From assembly GCF_016545825.1 (NCBI RefSeq), contig NC_052619.1:9377501-9441500 (forward strand): 64,000 nucleotides of DNA, in the 5' to 3' direction. Numbering within the stretch: position 1 is the first letter of the stretch; each line of letters opens with the position of its first letter. The position numbers and the translations under genes were made by a program. Source of the stretch: Eucalyptus grandis (Eukaryota > Streptophyta > Magnoliopsida > Myrtales > Myrtaceae). This document shows, in pieces, positions 1 to 11,570 of this stretch. The notes under the pieces are model-generated. The model was given only the letters and a program-made list of their open reading frames with translations, was not told the origin of the DNA and made no database searches.

Positions 1-780
1 CTTTTAGTTTTACTAAATGAAAATTGACTTAATCTAAAAATATATAGGTGTGTTGCTTTAATATGAAATGTGTATAGACCTAAGTACCTAAATATGACAA
101 TATTTTACTAATAAACAAATTCTAATTAAACTTATTATGCAAATTAATTAATATGTATCTAATAATTTTTGGATTCTTTTTATTGAAATTCGGAATTAAT
201 AATAAAAAAACTAACTAAAGTGAATGATATTCTAATTTATTTTAGGAATTAATTTAACTTAAACTATATCTTATCTTAAAAGCTATATAAAAAAATCAAG
301 ACATGCCAACATTATTTAAAACTAGCCCTAACAAAAAATAACCCATCTAAAAGTTTAATGTAAAAATCATAATCCTATAAATCCAATTCTAATTTACTAA
401 CCCTAAAAATATAGTCCTAATTTACCTAAACCTAAATGCTCTAATGCAATATTTAGATTTTTATGTTTTCCAAAACAAGCATTTATCAAATATAAACATT
501 ATATCCAACAACTCAAGATATTTATCAAATGAAGAATTAAAATATTTGAAAAAATAATCCGTTGTCTCACAGATTAAATTAACGATTATTTTATCCATGA
601 ACATCACAACAATCAAAATAATTAAAAAATTAATCTGAAATCTCTCGGATCAACTTAATAATTATAATGATTTTAAAGCCAAGATATCACCAAAATCAAC
701 ATAATTAAAAAAATGGTCCGAAATCTTACGGACCAAATTAGTAATTATAGTGATTTTTATCGATAATATCCTATTAGGTA
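1..780. other. AT-rich intergenic DNA
   Basis: No coding signal is seen. The stretch is strongly AT-rich with short homopolymers. Its last 220 bases hold the degenerate direct repeats listed separately. It may be the outer part of an old LTR retrotransposon, since a GC-rich block and a CT tract follow, but no reverse transcriptase or other domain is visible. Confidence 0.6.
558..775. repeat. Three degenerate direct repeats, about 75-84 bp each
   Basis: Three units start near 558, 633 and 717. Each begins with a TCCGAAATCTCTCGG-like core, then a TTAATAATTATAATGAT-like tail and an AATCAAAATAATTAAAAAA-like run. The units differ at many positions, so the array is old. It ends where the GC-rich block begins. 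Confidence 0.6.
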
Positions 781-859
781 ATGCCTAAAGCCTCGATTAA
801 CATCAATATTTCAGTTTATATAATAATATTGAGAAGAAATTTGGTTAAAGAAAACTACC

Positions 860-1730
860 TTATTTGGATCGCGCCAAAGATTCACGAACGGTGGTTCGCG
901 TCGAGATCGGGCTGTGGCGGTTGCAACGCAACAGCAGCTTCTGGTCAAGCTCGTGGCGGGCTTTGTGGGGGCAGCTCAGGCGCTTCGCACGGCTCGTCGT
1001 CGCTGGTGCACCTGCAGGGAAGAAGCAACAACGCACGGACAAAAGCGGAATAGCAGCGGCTTTGGGCTTCTCGATCACGGAGGTACAGCAAGCAACGGGC
1101 GAGCGGAGGTGCGGCGACGAGTAGGGCGCAGCGACGGGTGCTGCAGCTTGCGGGTGTCTGGGCGGTGGCGCGGCGTCAAGCGGAGGTGCAGGCGCGGCGA
1201 CTTCTGGCGTCGGGCGTAGCAGAGCAGCGGTGGCGGAGACGCGTAGAAGCGGAGCAGACCAGCGGTATGGACTCCGGTGGTGTCGGGCTACCGGTGACCG
1301 AATCTGGAGCGGTTGAAGCAGCTCGGGTGGTCGCTCGGGTGAGACTTGGATCGGCACAGCAGCAGCTTCATCGAGCGAAACAGAGGCAACGTTCGAGCAG
1401 CAGGGACCAGCGGAGCGAGGGCGTCGGGACTTCTGGTGCTGCAAGTCGGCGTCAGCAGAGGTGTTGGGGGTGCGGGCGTCGGTGCTCAAGCAGATCTGGT
1501 GGGCAGAGCAGCAAGGAAGGCTCAGCAACAGGTTGCAACGGCGGCTAGGCGGACGAGGTCGCTGTGGCAGTGCGGCGAGTTGCTGGCGCGCCGAAGACGA
1601 CGAACGGAAGCAGCGGAGTGGTGCAATGACACGACGAGGAAGCTGCTGTGAGTTGCAGAAAACCGGTGCAGGCGGTAAATGCAGGGGAGGAAGACGATGC
1701 CCCTCTTGTTTTTTTGCTTGTTAACCGGTC
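860..1730. other. GC-rich block without a supported gene
   Basis: Base composition changes sharply to GC-rich here, with many GCAGC and GGCG words. Open frames occur on both strands (the longest is antisense, 222 codons), but all give low-complexity Arg/Ser/Ala/Gly sequence with no recognisable domain. This is expected when stop codons are rare for compositional reasons. A CT microsatellite follows and then a TTTTATAGAGG sequence. It could be the internal or LTR part of a retroelement, or a decayed 5' exon. I do not assign a product. Confidence 0.45.
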
Positions 1731-1740
1731 ACTCTCACCT

Positions 1741-1769
1741 CTCTCCTCTCTCTCTCTCTCTCTCTCTCA
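1741..1769. repeat. (CT)n microsatellite
   Basis: A CT dinucleotide run inside a pyrimidine-rich stretch at the downstream edge of the GC-rich block. Confidence 0.9.
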
Positions 1770-2289
1770 CGTCGCTTTTGCGTCTCCTCCCTCTGTCTCT
1801 CTCTGCACACTTCTTTTCAGCAAAAAGGACAACCAAAGCTTTTCTCTCTTTTCTCTTCAGTTTTCTATTTTTTCCTTCCCCCTCTTGGTTCCGAAACCTC
1901 GCCCTCCTTTTATAGAGGAAAGACTTGTAATCGTTGAAGATCCGGCCATATTCACTCATCTTCTTTGACAAAGAAGTGGCTCCAAAATCTGACTGTTGAA
2001 TTCTTTTGAATTCAATTTATTTTTTTCAAAATTTACCTCAAATCAAATATTATCTTTTATTTCTAAAAATTAAATTTAAATAGGTGTCAAAGACCAGTGA
2101 CCCCACCGGTCATGTCTGAAACCCCACTGGGGATAGGGTAGCAGCCACAAGTGATGTGGAAGGGCTAGCCTAGCCCTCCTGCCTAGGTTTTTTTTCTTGT
2201 TTTAGTCCTTTTTTTTCTTTTTTTAATGGAAAAAAAAAGAAAGGAAAATAATTTTTTTATTTAAAAAAAGGCAATAAAAATGAGAAAAT

Positions 2290-2470
2290 GTAAAGGATGG
2301 AAAGAGACCGATATGGCCACTTTAAGCCTTATTAAAACAATATCCATTTGGAGACTCTTATTTAAGAAAATATGGGCATTTAAGGCCCTTATTTGAGATC
2401 ATTTCACTCTAAACTCTTAGTTGAGAAAATAAGAGCACTGTGAGCTCTTATTTGGAATTTTTCCTTTAAT
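2290..2470. repeat. Degenerate tandem repeats with a CTCTTATTTGAGAAAAT-like unit
   Basis: About four units of 40-50 bp each carry a variant of 'aagagca(c)tt(c/t)aagCTCTTATTTGA(g/a)AA'. The same family recurs at 11355-11570, so this is a dispersed repeat. No coding potential is seen. Confidence 0.55.
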
Positions 2471-2959
2471 CAATTTCCAATTTTGATTCTTTTTTTCGAG
2501 TTATCTTAGAAAGTGAAGGACAAAAGTCAACCTTAGTGATTTCATAGTGCCAAGTGGAAGGGCCATAGCTCAATTAAAAAAAAAGTTAATCTAGGAATAA
2601 TAGGCTAATCTTCACCCAAAATGAATTTGACTTCCATTTTTGTTTTCCTTTCCAAAGTAACTCTCATCAATTAGCGTCATGCGGAGCAGATAACTATTGA
2701 AAGTATCTAAGTAGTAAGTCCTCCCAAAAATGAGTCTTACTTTGAGTTTCCTGGAGCCTCCAATAAATCGATGCAATTTAGTAGAAATCAAAAAAGTATA
2801 ATTTCTAATTAATGCAAACTAGGTGGGGTCTTATTCTTACAATTTGGAATGTAGACATGAAAAATTAAGAGCGAGCTAAGTTTAATACTAGTGTTAGGAT
2901 TAAGCATTTGAAAGTTTCGATTGAAAAGGAAACTGGTAAGATGATCAAACATATGCAAA

Positions 2960-3430
2960 TTGACAGTAGTTTAGAGTCCTGCTCAGAGCTGTTGAATGAA
3001 TTCTACATGGAGGAAGGCATAGCAAGACACCACACTTGTACAAGTGAATCACAATAGATTGCCTAGTTGATGAGCAAAATATTATTCAAGATGACCCATA
3101 AAATACTCTCTAATGCTAACATATGCGCTTAGGACAGCAAGCAACTCGATGAATGTACCTTCATCAATTGCGATTGGATATTGGACTTATGAGTGGTTAG
3201 GTAACTTTGCTGATTATTATATTATTGGAATATTTGGTTGTCTATATTATGTTTGAGTGAGTGATAGTAAGCTCGGTAAAAGGGCAAAAAAGTGCATGCT
3301 CCTAGACTATGTACAATATGAGTGGAGTTACTGGTTGTGGTGCTCGGAATTAAATTCACCTAATATCAACACAAAAATTACACTTGATGAGTTTCCAATA
3401 CTTCTAGATATGAGCATTTGTGGTAGTGTT
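2960..3430 (+). mobile_element. Ty1/copia pol relic (integrase to reverse-transcriptase linker)
   Basis: Conceptual translation with frame changes gives fragments typical of copia polyproteins: LLNEFYMEEGIARHHT (the integrase stretch after the catalytic core), then SNANICA, then KLGKRAKKCMLLDY and WLWCSELNSPN, matching the 'RAKKCxFLGY...YRLW.P...' block that follows the integrase. Several stop codons and frameshifts interrupt it, so it cannot encode a working polyprotein. Only part of the element remains; no intact gag or RNase H was recognised. Confidence 0.75.
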
Positions 3431-4200
3431 TATACGAACAATGTTTGTAATGAGGTGGAGCCTAGAAAGGCAATGGTTCTTATAACCGTTGAGTTTGATA
3501 AGGTGTGTGTTCGATCTTCTAATAGATATGGATGCAACAATAGTTTTGCATTATCTCTGATTGAGGAGGTTGTGTGGAAAAATTGTTGTGGAGAAGTTAA
3601 AAATGCATATACAATTGGTGTTCTAATGAGGTCGACGATTCCAATGAAGTTCAAGCAATGCTCAAAATCATAAGATGCCTATGGTAGTATGAGCACGTGA
3701 GAGGTTATGGGAGATTACAATGAAGTTCGGATTCCAATGAAGTGGTGTAACTTGGCTCAAAGGGATTTTCTATTTTGGATCCAACTTTTGTCTATATTTA
3801 AGAAGGGGTTTTTTTTTTTTTTTTTTTTTTTATGAAGAGTATTGAAGAGGAGCTTGTGTTTATGAATTACATCCTAAGTGTTTGAAGTCATGAAAAATAT
3901 TGTGGTAATTCTTTATGTAAATCCTATGTGAGGTGGAGAGATGATTTCGTGAGAAATTGTAACTTGTGAGGGCTAAATGTGGCGTGAATTATTGGGTGTA
4001 ATTAAAATCTGCGAAATACTAAGTATATTTGAGTGACTCGGTGTGATCTATAGTGGAACTTTGTACAGCCCTTCCATGGACATAGGTCACGTTAATCGAA
4101 TTTCGTAAATCCGATGTTCTATTTATTTTCTTGTGCCGTTTATTCTATTGATCGATCATTTTCTTTTTGCAACATTATATGCGTAAGGAACGAAATTAAA
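3431..4200 (+). mobile_element. Probable 3' part and LTR remnant of the copia relic
   Basis: Downstream of the pol fragment the DNA has a 24-base T run near 3807-3830, then a segment near 4050-4160 with 'catggacataggtcacg' and 'tttcgtaaatccgatgttct'. The same pattern recurs at 12400-12480, and it resembles the 3' portion of many plant copia LTRs. Boundaries and target-site duplications were not found, so the extent is approximate. Confidence 0.4.
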
Positions 4201-4357
4201 AAATCGCCTTAAGAGTTCTTATTTTTCGCATTATCAAATGTTGCGAGTTCATACTAGAGTTACGACGAGACTGGGGGAGGTAGAGGAAAACGTGTTTCCA
4301 CGAAAGCCCGCGATTGAGTTCATTCGACGGGCTTGGGACGGGGGAGTCAACGAAAGG

Positions 4358-5002
4358 TCAAAAGATATGCAGAGATGAAAGACCCAATGCTGCCTTGTTA
4401 TGGAAGGTTCGCAACTCGAAAATGGAGTATATAATGCTCTCTATGTAAAAGATACATAATATTTTGATTGGTGCGGCAGAAATTGCAGTTCGCAAGTTTG
4501 TCAACAAAGAGAATATTGCCATGTGTTCATTTAGGTCAAGACAAATCGACGATTGGTACTTACCATTCATCGCGAAAACATTAGCTAATGAAATAAATTG
4601 CTTTGTATCATAGGAACGCAATATCATATACGAGTTATTGCACGTAATAAAAAACAAGGTATTGACATTAATACCACTGGAAAGAGCTAAGGGATGGACC
4701 GAATCATGCGTAAAAAGCCACACTCCAAACCCATCTGAGTAAAGATAAAACGGAAGAAAAAATATTCCTCCTAGAAGGTCGTCTCGATCAGATGAGGATC
4801 GAAGATTGAGGGTCCTGCTGCATCTAAGAATAATTTTTAATTTATTTATTTTGCATAAACGAGTGTTTAAACTATGTCTACCTGCATTTTTCTTGAATGT
4901 TTCCTTCCACCTCCATTTTTGAATCGTTTCCGTCTCATGCAGAAGCATCTGTATTGACCAATGGGAGAACACGAGAGTCGAGAGACGCATGCAATACGCC
5001 AT
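4358..5002 (-). CDS. Unrecognised open frame of 214 codons, doubtful gene
   Basis: An uninterrupted 645-bp frame on the minus strand in DNA of ordinary composition, longer than most chance frames here. The predicted protein has hydrophobic stretches (GGIFFLPFYLYSDGFGVWLF and similar) and several Cys, but I recognise no family. It starts at the first ATG of the frame and shows no splice or promoter evidence. It could be a decayed gene fragment or chance. Confidence 0.2.
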   Translation of the reverse strand: MAYCMRLSTLVFSHWSIQMLLHETETIQKWRWKETFKKNAGRHSLNTRLCKINKLKIILRCSRTLNLRSSSDRDDLLGGIFFLPFYLYSDGFGVWLFTHDSVHPLALSSGINVNTLFFITCNNSYMILRSYDTKQFISLANVFAMNGKYQSSICLDLNEHMAIFSLLTNLRTAISAAPIKILCIFYIESIIYSIFELRTFHNKAALGLSSLHIF

Positions 5003-7711
5003 TGCTCTCTTTCGTAGTAAATGCTTTTACCAAGGAAGACTTTTTGCTCGAAAACTTTGTCGTCGTCTCTCCAACTCGACCGGCGGGACTAATTATAAAG
5101 GCTGAACGCATCACCAGCTCTTGAATTCTCTTGATCACGACGACGCGTTCAATTTTTTAAATAAATAATAATATGTCTGTTGACGTAGACTCTCATGTCA
5201 GCTTCTGACGGACGAGCAGCCGACACGGAATCTCAAAAAGAAGTCAAACTGAGATGTGTGTGTGAGAGAGAGAGGGAAAGAGATATAGAGAGGGACGTGC
5301 TTTCACATTTTTCTCATGGTTTTTGGCTATATTGTTAAGGTCACTCGTCTAAATCCTTATTTTCTCAATGCATGCATTTTTTTTTAATTGGAAATATTAC
5401 ATCGACTGGTTGCACATTCCTTACGAGCTTAATTTTCCTCACGAGCTTCTTGCTATTCAATCCCAAGTAGCTGTAAGATTGGTGTATCAGGGACCCGAAT
5501 GCATTTAACTACCCAACCGATAGGCCAAGATGCAGCCGCGATCCCTACACATGCACCCCATTGTCCCCAGCTCAACCGCACCGTGACAGCAAACTGCTTC
5601 AGGAACTCGACCATTACCACCTGGAGGACCACTGTCACAGAGATGATCCCGAGGAACAGCTTGTTCTTGTGAATGCCCTCGAACACGTTCTGCTTCTCGA
5701 TGTTCCTCGCATTGAATTCATTGAAGACCTGGCACAGGACGAACGCATTAAATATTAGCGTCCGCTTCACCGCCTCGTCCATGCCAAAGATCGATTCACC
5801 CTTGAATTGTAGAGTGAGGAGGATGGCCACTTGGTAAATTGCTTGTCCCACCAGATTCCTCCACATGACGTTTGTTATGAGCGGCTCGGTGCGGCCCACA
5901 AGGGGCTTTTTCATGAGCTCCCCGGTGGGCAGCTCTGTGGACAAGGCGAAGGCGCCAAGCGTGTCCACGATCAGGTTCACCCATAAGAGCTGGAAGGCTG
6001 TCAAAGGGATGTCACCGGAGGAGACCGCAGCCACGAAGTTGATCAAAAGGGCTGCAATGTTCACCGTGAGCTGAAACTGGATGAACTTCTGGATGTTATC
6101 ATAGACGCATCGACCCCACAGCAACACCTTCACCACGGACGCAAAGTCGTCGATGATGATATCCGAGCTCTCTTTGGCGACCTCGGTGCCTTGGATGCCC
6201 ATCGAGACCCCAATGTCGGCTTCCTTTAGGGCCTGTGCATCGTTCATGCCGTCCCCTGTGACGGCGACCACATGGCCTTTCTGCCTTAAGCACTGAACCA
6301 TGAGGAACTTATCGTCAGACGAGGAGCTCGCCATGACCCGAATTTTCTCGACTCTCCGAAGCTTCTCCTCCGAGGTGTAATAGCGGAACTCAGCTCCTTC
6401 CACGGTGGCTTCGTTGGAGGCATCGTCCCCAGGCTTGAGAATACCGCACTCCGTGGCGATGGCCTTAGCGGTGAAGATGTTGTCTCCCGTTATCATCATG
6501 ATGTTCACTTCTGCCTCTTGACAGGCTTGGACCGCACTCTTCACGCCGGGATGGCATGGGTCCTTAATTCCGACAAGTCCTATTAATGTCAGGCCACGTT
6601 CTTGGATCTTCTTCCCGTCTTCTCTTTCTAGGATCGTTTCCTCTAAGACTTGTTTATGAGCGAAAGCGACGCACCTGAGGCTGCTCGTCACCATCCCCCG
6701 GATAATGTGCTCGACGCTCTCCCTTTTATCTTCGTCAAAATCTTTCATCATCCCCGACCCGTCATAGAAGCTCGAGCACATCGCCAAGATCATCTCTGGC
6801 GCTCCTTTCCAGTGCACATGGACCGTGTCATCCGCGCTCTTCTTCATCAGGACGCCGCTTCTCCTCTTCTGCGAGTTGAAGGCTTCGACTTGGATGACTT
6901 CACAGCTCTTCTTTGTCTCGTCCATGTCCATGTTCAATTGAGCAACCGCCCAGGAAATAATCGCTTTTTCGGTGGGACTATTGGAGAACTCATACTCCGA
7001 TCCTGAAGGCAGCCTATAGACGATGCTCGTGGTGTTCAAAGCAACTCCGTCCCGAATCAAATCCAGGACAATATTGGGGACAGAGGACCACGCATTTTCC
7101 ACCACGGAGTCTTGGCCGACCCAGAATTCCGTCACTTTCATCTCGTTCATTGTGAGAGTGCCAGTCTTGTCGGTGCAAATAATGGTGGCTGACCCCATTG
7201 TCTCGCAGGCTGAAAGCTTCCTCACCATCACCTGATCCACCATCATCCTCTTCATGGAATGAACAAGAGTGATTGTTACCGCGAGTGGCAAGCCTTCGGG
7301 AATCAAGACCACCACGATTGTCACTGCGGCTACAATGTTGCCTACCACGGAGTTCATGATGTTGTCACCCATCGTTTGGCCTGGAACGGATTCCCGTTTC
7401 CTGTGCTTGTCCTGTTTGTTTCCCGTGAAGTAGCAAATTAGCAGGACGACGAGAACCAGAAAATTGACCGCCAAGCCGACTTTGCTAATCGATGAGGTGA
7501 GCTTGTTGAGCCGAGCCTGTAAAGGGGTCTGCTCGCTGATGTCACGGTTGATTGGCCTCATCATCTCGCCCCCCTTTGTGTTCATCCCGACTGATGTGAC
7601 CAACATCCGAGCAGACCCATCAGCAACCTCTGTTCCAGAGAACAGGAAAGGATTTTGATTGCTCTTCTCTTCCATGCAGCCACTCTTCCCGGTCATGCTT
7701 GATTCGTCCAC

Positions 7712-7981
7712 CTAAATTGACACAAGAATGAGACGATAGGATGCGGTCAAAGAAAATAAAACCTCAATACATATTAACACGAGAAGAAATGGATTATGAC
7801 AAACTATGCAGTATCAAACAGAATACCGTACACATGTACATCACTTTGGACTAATTACTTAATTAATTAATCAACCTGGGCTCGAACTTGGTAATACTAA
7901 TACTTTATATTTCTGGAGGAATCTAACATGAGTTAATTAGCGAATCTAATGCAAACAAACAGTACAAATTCCCGTCCGTAC
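7712..7981 (-). other. Intron of Ca2+-ATPase copy 1
   Basis: Donor CTG|GTACGG at 7982/7981 and acceptor TTTAG|GTGGACGAA at 7712/7711. The same phase-0 position is used in copies 2 and 3, between the codons for the QSL(Q/L) and VDESSMTG segments, but there the intron is about 1.1 kb. Confidence 0.85.
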
Positions 7982-8519
7982 CAGCAAGGACTGCCCCTCG
8001 AGTAACAACCCATCTGCCGGGATTTGATCGTGTTTCTTCAAACAAACGACATCTCCGACAACAATCTCGGATATGGAAACCTTGCGCGGCTGTCCCTTCC
8101 TGATCACATCGATGAGAATATCACCGCTCGCCCCATACAATTTATCGAACTGCCAGTTCTGCCGGCAATTCCTCATGGCCGACACCACGATCATGAGGAA
8201 AACTGTGAAGAATGGGCTCCCGCCATTGTGCCAGCCTTCCTTGAGCCCGTTCTCCTTGATCGCAAAACCGGGTGAAAGCCCAGCGCAAACAAGAAGAATC
8301 AAGAGCATGAGGTCCTTGAAAGCCTCGAACACAAAGTGGAAGAAGCCCTTGGTGGGTGGCTTGAATGTGTTGACGCCGAATGCGTTTTGCCTGCGAGTGA
8401 CGTCGTCCGGTTCGCCGCTAATACCGCGAGAGACATCAGTTTTGAGGGCCGAGGCGACTTTGCTGACATCGCCGAATTCTCTGAGCCAGTTGAGGTTCTT
8501 GTCCTTGACCAGCTTCGTG

Positions 8520-8895
8520 AGCTGCGACTGATCAATATGGAAGGAGCTGGGTTGATCGGAGGGAGCGCTCGAAGCATGATCAGGGATTGAAGCGAGCGAT
8601 TGGAGCTGCGACTGTTCAGTCTGGAAGGAGCTGGATTGATCAGAGCGAGCGCTCGGAGCCTGAACGGGGATTGAAATCGAAGTGTAGGAAGGGTCGAGCG
8701 GTCGAGCTGTGACTGTTCAATCTGGAAGGAGCTGAGTTGATCGGAGCGAGGGCGCAGAGCCTGATCGGGGATTAAAATCGAAGTGTAGGAAGGAGCAAGA
8801 GGTCGAAGCTGTGACTGTCCAGTCTGGAAGGAGCTGGGTTGATTGGAGCGAGCGCTCGGAGCCTGGTCGGGGATTGAAATCGAAGCGTGGGAAGG
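8520..8895 (-). repeat. Four ~100-bp tandem units inside exon 1 of copy 1
   Basis: Reading the minus strand, the segment encoding SYTSISIPDQAPSARSDQPS-like sequence is present four times, starting near 8895 (102 bp), 8793 (101 bp), 8692 (98 bp) and 8594 (shorter, lacking its first bases). Copies 2 and 3 have one unit. The 101-bp unit breaks the reading frame; units 3 and 4 are again in phase with the rest of exon 1. Confidence 0.85.
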
Positions 8896-9164
8896 AGATT
8901 TTCCAGGGAACTTGTCAGTTTTCTTTGCGAAGGTAGTGATGGCTCGGGAGCAATAGATGGTGGCGAAGGCCAAACGCCATCGCTTGGCGAACCTGCGCAT
9001 AGCGAGCGGGTGGAGAGAGACCTCGTAGCGGATGGAGTCGCCGCTGAGAATGCTCGTCATCGCTCGGAAGAGACGCACAGTCGCACAATGCAAATGGCAA
9101 CACGATAAGGAGGAAAAACTCTGAAGTTCGGTGTTTCGTTAGCCGCTGAAAAGTGCAACGTTCG

Positions 9165-9174
9165 CATTTATATA
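9165..9174 (-). promoter_or_regulatory. TATA box of Ca2+-ATPase copy 1
   Basis: TATATAAATG on the minus strand lies about 105 bp upstream of the start codon at 9060, a suitable distance for a leader of about 70-80 bases. Confidence 0.6.
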
Positions 9175-9455
9175 CGTGCCGGAGCTGAACGAGAGGGTCA
9201 CGTCGTTCGTGCGAGGTTGTCAGGAATTTGCCTCGCGCAGCGCGGCGACCTCTGCTTGCTTTTTCTAAGTTAAACGAAAAGGACTGGACCGGGGATAAGT
9301 CAGGCCCGGTCGTCGCTATCGATATTTCCACGCACCTTCTGCTCCTGTAAAAAATGGGGCCCGATCCATGCTCGGTGGGGAGATCGCGCTTGAATCATTG
9401 TCTAACGTGGGGCACGAACTCCGTTTGTCTTGAGTAAACCATCAATCAGGGGAGG

Positions 9456-9468
9456 ACACGTGTACGTG
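9456..9468. promoter_or_regulatory. G-box/ABRE-like ACGT pair upstream of copy 1
   Basis: ACACGTGTACGTG contains a palindromic CACGTG (9457-9462) and a second ACGTG core, about 285 bp upstream of the TATA box. bZIP or bHLH binding is inferred from the motif only. Confidence 0.35.
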
Positions 9469-10607
9469 CCCACCTCTTATCCGTCCCCGTCAGCTGTCCC
9501 CCTAATACTTTTGGTCATTGCCGCGTTGCTTCTTACACGGGCGGGCGGTCATTGCCCTCCACAAACCCGGCGGGGCAGGTAAAAGTCAATATGACGTCGA
9601 GCTCTACATGTGCTTTTTAGCGCATTCCCGATATGCCCATGTTCACAAATGGATATACAAGCCAAATTTCGTTCTCACCAAAGAGTGGAACGGGCCCTTA
9701 ATTTTCTCACCAAATTTCGTTCTGACTTGGCATGACTCGCTCGCTTCTCTTCTTGGAAGAAAATGCTTCCCCCTACGCGGCCACTGAGCTTCAAGGAAAG
9801 TTCGTAGCCAAGTACCTGGAATTCCCCGAACCGTCATCTGTCTATCCTAAAATGTCGGCCTCTTCGTCGTACCAAAACCCATATGAACAACACTACCATC
9901 GTCTCTTCCGTTATGGCTTCAATAGCACCTACATGTCGAGACCAGATCCCGCTAAAACGACGGCACTGTTTTTTATTTACCATCAGTACTGGCGCCACAG
10001 TGACCCCAAATTCCCTTATACGTGGATTTGGCAGCCCAAGCCATGGAAATCAAAGATATAGAAGGCCATAACTAATAGATATTGAAAAGCAAAACCACAG
10101 GGTATTATCGTTTTATTACGGAATGACAACACTGTGAAATGTTCCTTACCAAAAAAAAAAAAACACTGTGAAATGTTGAATTTGGAAATCTTTTTTATAG
10201 TTCTTTTTAATGGCATAAAAATGTTTTCACTTTTAATACTTCCAGCCAAATCTCAATAAAATGCGTGTACTCTTCACTTCTTAAATGATCCAAAAACGCA
10301 TGGACTCTTACTTTAAAGATACATTAAATTTTCCACCATGCAAACTTATGAATTCGCTCGAAATCATAGATTCGGAAAGCTAGCTTTTGTTTTGGGGGCG
10401 AAAAGAACTCGGTTCACTAACCCTTGTTCAATATTTATCTGCTAATTTTCTTCTTTTTCTAATTGAAACATATGAATTTTTTATTGAAAAAAATTTAAAT
10501 ATCATCATCGTTATGCCTTGCTAACGAGTCCTATGTTGCGTCGGTACCATTAGTCACATTTTCGCACCAGCTTACATATATGAAAATCTAAATGGTGAGT
10601 CTTTTTA

Positions 10608-10672
10608 TCCACATTCAAGATCGTCATCGGAGACGTCCTTTGTTTGGAGATCGGAGATCAAGTTCCGGCAGA
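10608..10672 (+). pseudogene. Relic of another ACA-type exon 1 (about 65 bp)
   Basis: Translation gives KIVIGDVLCLEIGDQVPAE, the actuator-domain segment that reads EIVVGDVVCLKIGDQVPADG in the neighbouring genes. The homology stops abruptly on both sides. Just downstream, 10735-10790 resembles the region immediately 5' of copy 3 (18905-18960). This points to a further, almost erased copy between copies 1 and 2. Confidence 0.7.
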
Positions 10673-11354
10673 AATTTAATCGATTAAATAATTGCCTTAT
10701 TTGGCTCTTGTATCTGCATGTTTTTTGACTTTTTGTTCACTCATCGTCCACGTCCAAAGCCCGGTAAATTGCTCAAACGCGGTTTTTTTTTCCATTTGAG
10801 GGGCTTCGCGGAAAGCCCCCTTCCCCTCCGGTCCCCTCTCCTCCCCTATAATAATACAAGTTGCTTGGCCGAAAGTTTCGTATCACGTGATGAAACATCT
10901 TTCATGAAACGACTATGCCGTGATGAAATATTTTTCATTAAAAATCACTTTTTGATTTTCATTTAGGGAAACAAGTTCTGTGACTACTCTAGATAGGAAA
11001 TATAACAGAACTTTACTTCAAATGAAAAACCGTACAAACTGTGCTGAAATTTAATCGCCAACAAAGCTTGGGGAAATATAACCACTTCAACATAGCTGAG
11101 CATCAACAAATTATGTTGAAATTTAAGTGACGACAAAACTTGAAAACACAATGATGATACGCTCGAATTTAATCAATGATGTGACACCCAAGATAAAAAT
11201 ACATGCTGAATCAAGCGAGGCCAACCCTCTCACAGCCCTAGCCACCGGCGAAAAGGAAGAAGAAGAACCAAGAAAAAGGGGAAGAAAAAAATGAAAAAGA
11301 AAAAAAAAATGAAAAAATGAAAAAAATGGATAAATGATAAAAATACCCTTAATC

Positions 11355-11570
11355 GCCGAAAAGTCAGGCCCTTATTTGAAATAGACTTAACTACTTCGAG
11401 CTCTTATTTAAAAGAGATATAATCACTTCGACACTCATTTGAAATAAAATTTATTTCAACCTTTATTTTGATAAAATAATAGCATTTCAAGCCATTATTT
11501 AAAATAATGTCTACTTTGAGCATTTATTTGAGAACATGATAGCACTTCAAGCATTTTTACAAAAGAGAGT
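11355..11570. repeat. Degenerate tandem repeats related to 2290-2470
   Basis: Five or six units of about 35-45 bp with a 'CTCTTATTTGAAAT... actTCGAG' theme. No coding potential. It abuts the left edge of the duplicated ACA block. Confidence 0.5.

Larger units (their letters stand above)
5453..9060 (-). pseudogene. ACA12/13-type Ca2+-ATPase copy 1, frameshifted in exon 1
   Basis: P2B Ca2+-ATPase in two exons: 9060-7982 and 7711-5453, with a 270-bp GT-AG intron. Exon 1 encodes a calmodulin-binding-like helix (KRWRLAFATIYCSRAI), TM1, TM2 and the first half of the actuator domain. Exon 2 encodes the rest, 752 residues: PEGLP in TM4, the phosphorylated Asp in DKTGT (codon 7171-7169), KGAPE, TGDGMND and VNLIVD in TM6. 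Two defects stand out. Exon 1 is 1079 bp, one base short of in-phase, because four ~100-bp tandem units shift the frame near 8690-8712; the downstream frame meets a stop just upstream. The actuator TGES reads TGKS (AAG at 7687-7685), replacing the Glu needed for dephosphorylation. Translation could restart at the in-frame Met at 8332, which would drop the autoinhibitory N-terminus. Family assignment is firm; loss of pumping is inferred. Confidence 0.8.

Noticed and set aside
860..1528. 222-codon antisense frame and several overlapping sense frames in the GC-rich block
   Set aside because: The frames are low-complexity, overlap on both strands and show no domain. High GC content alone gives few stop codons.
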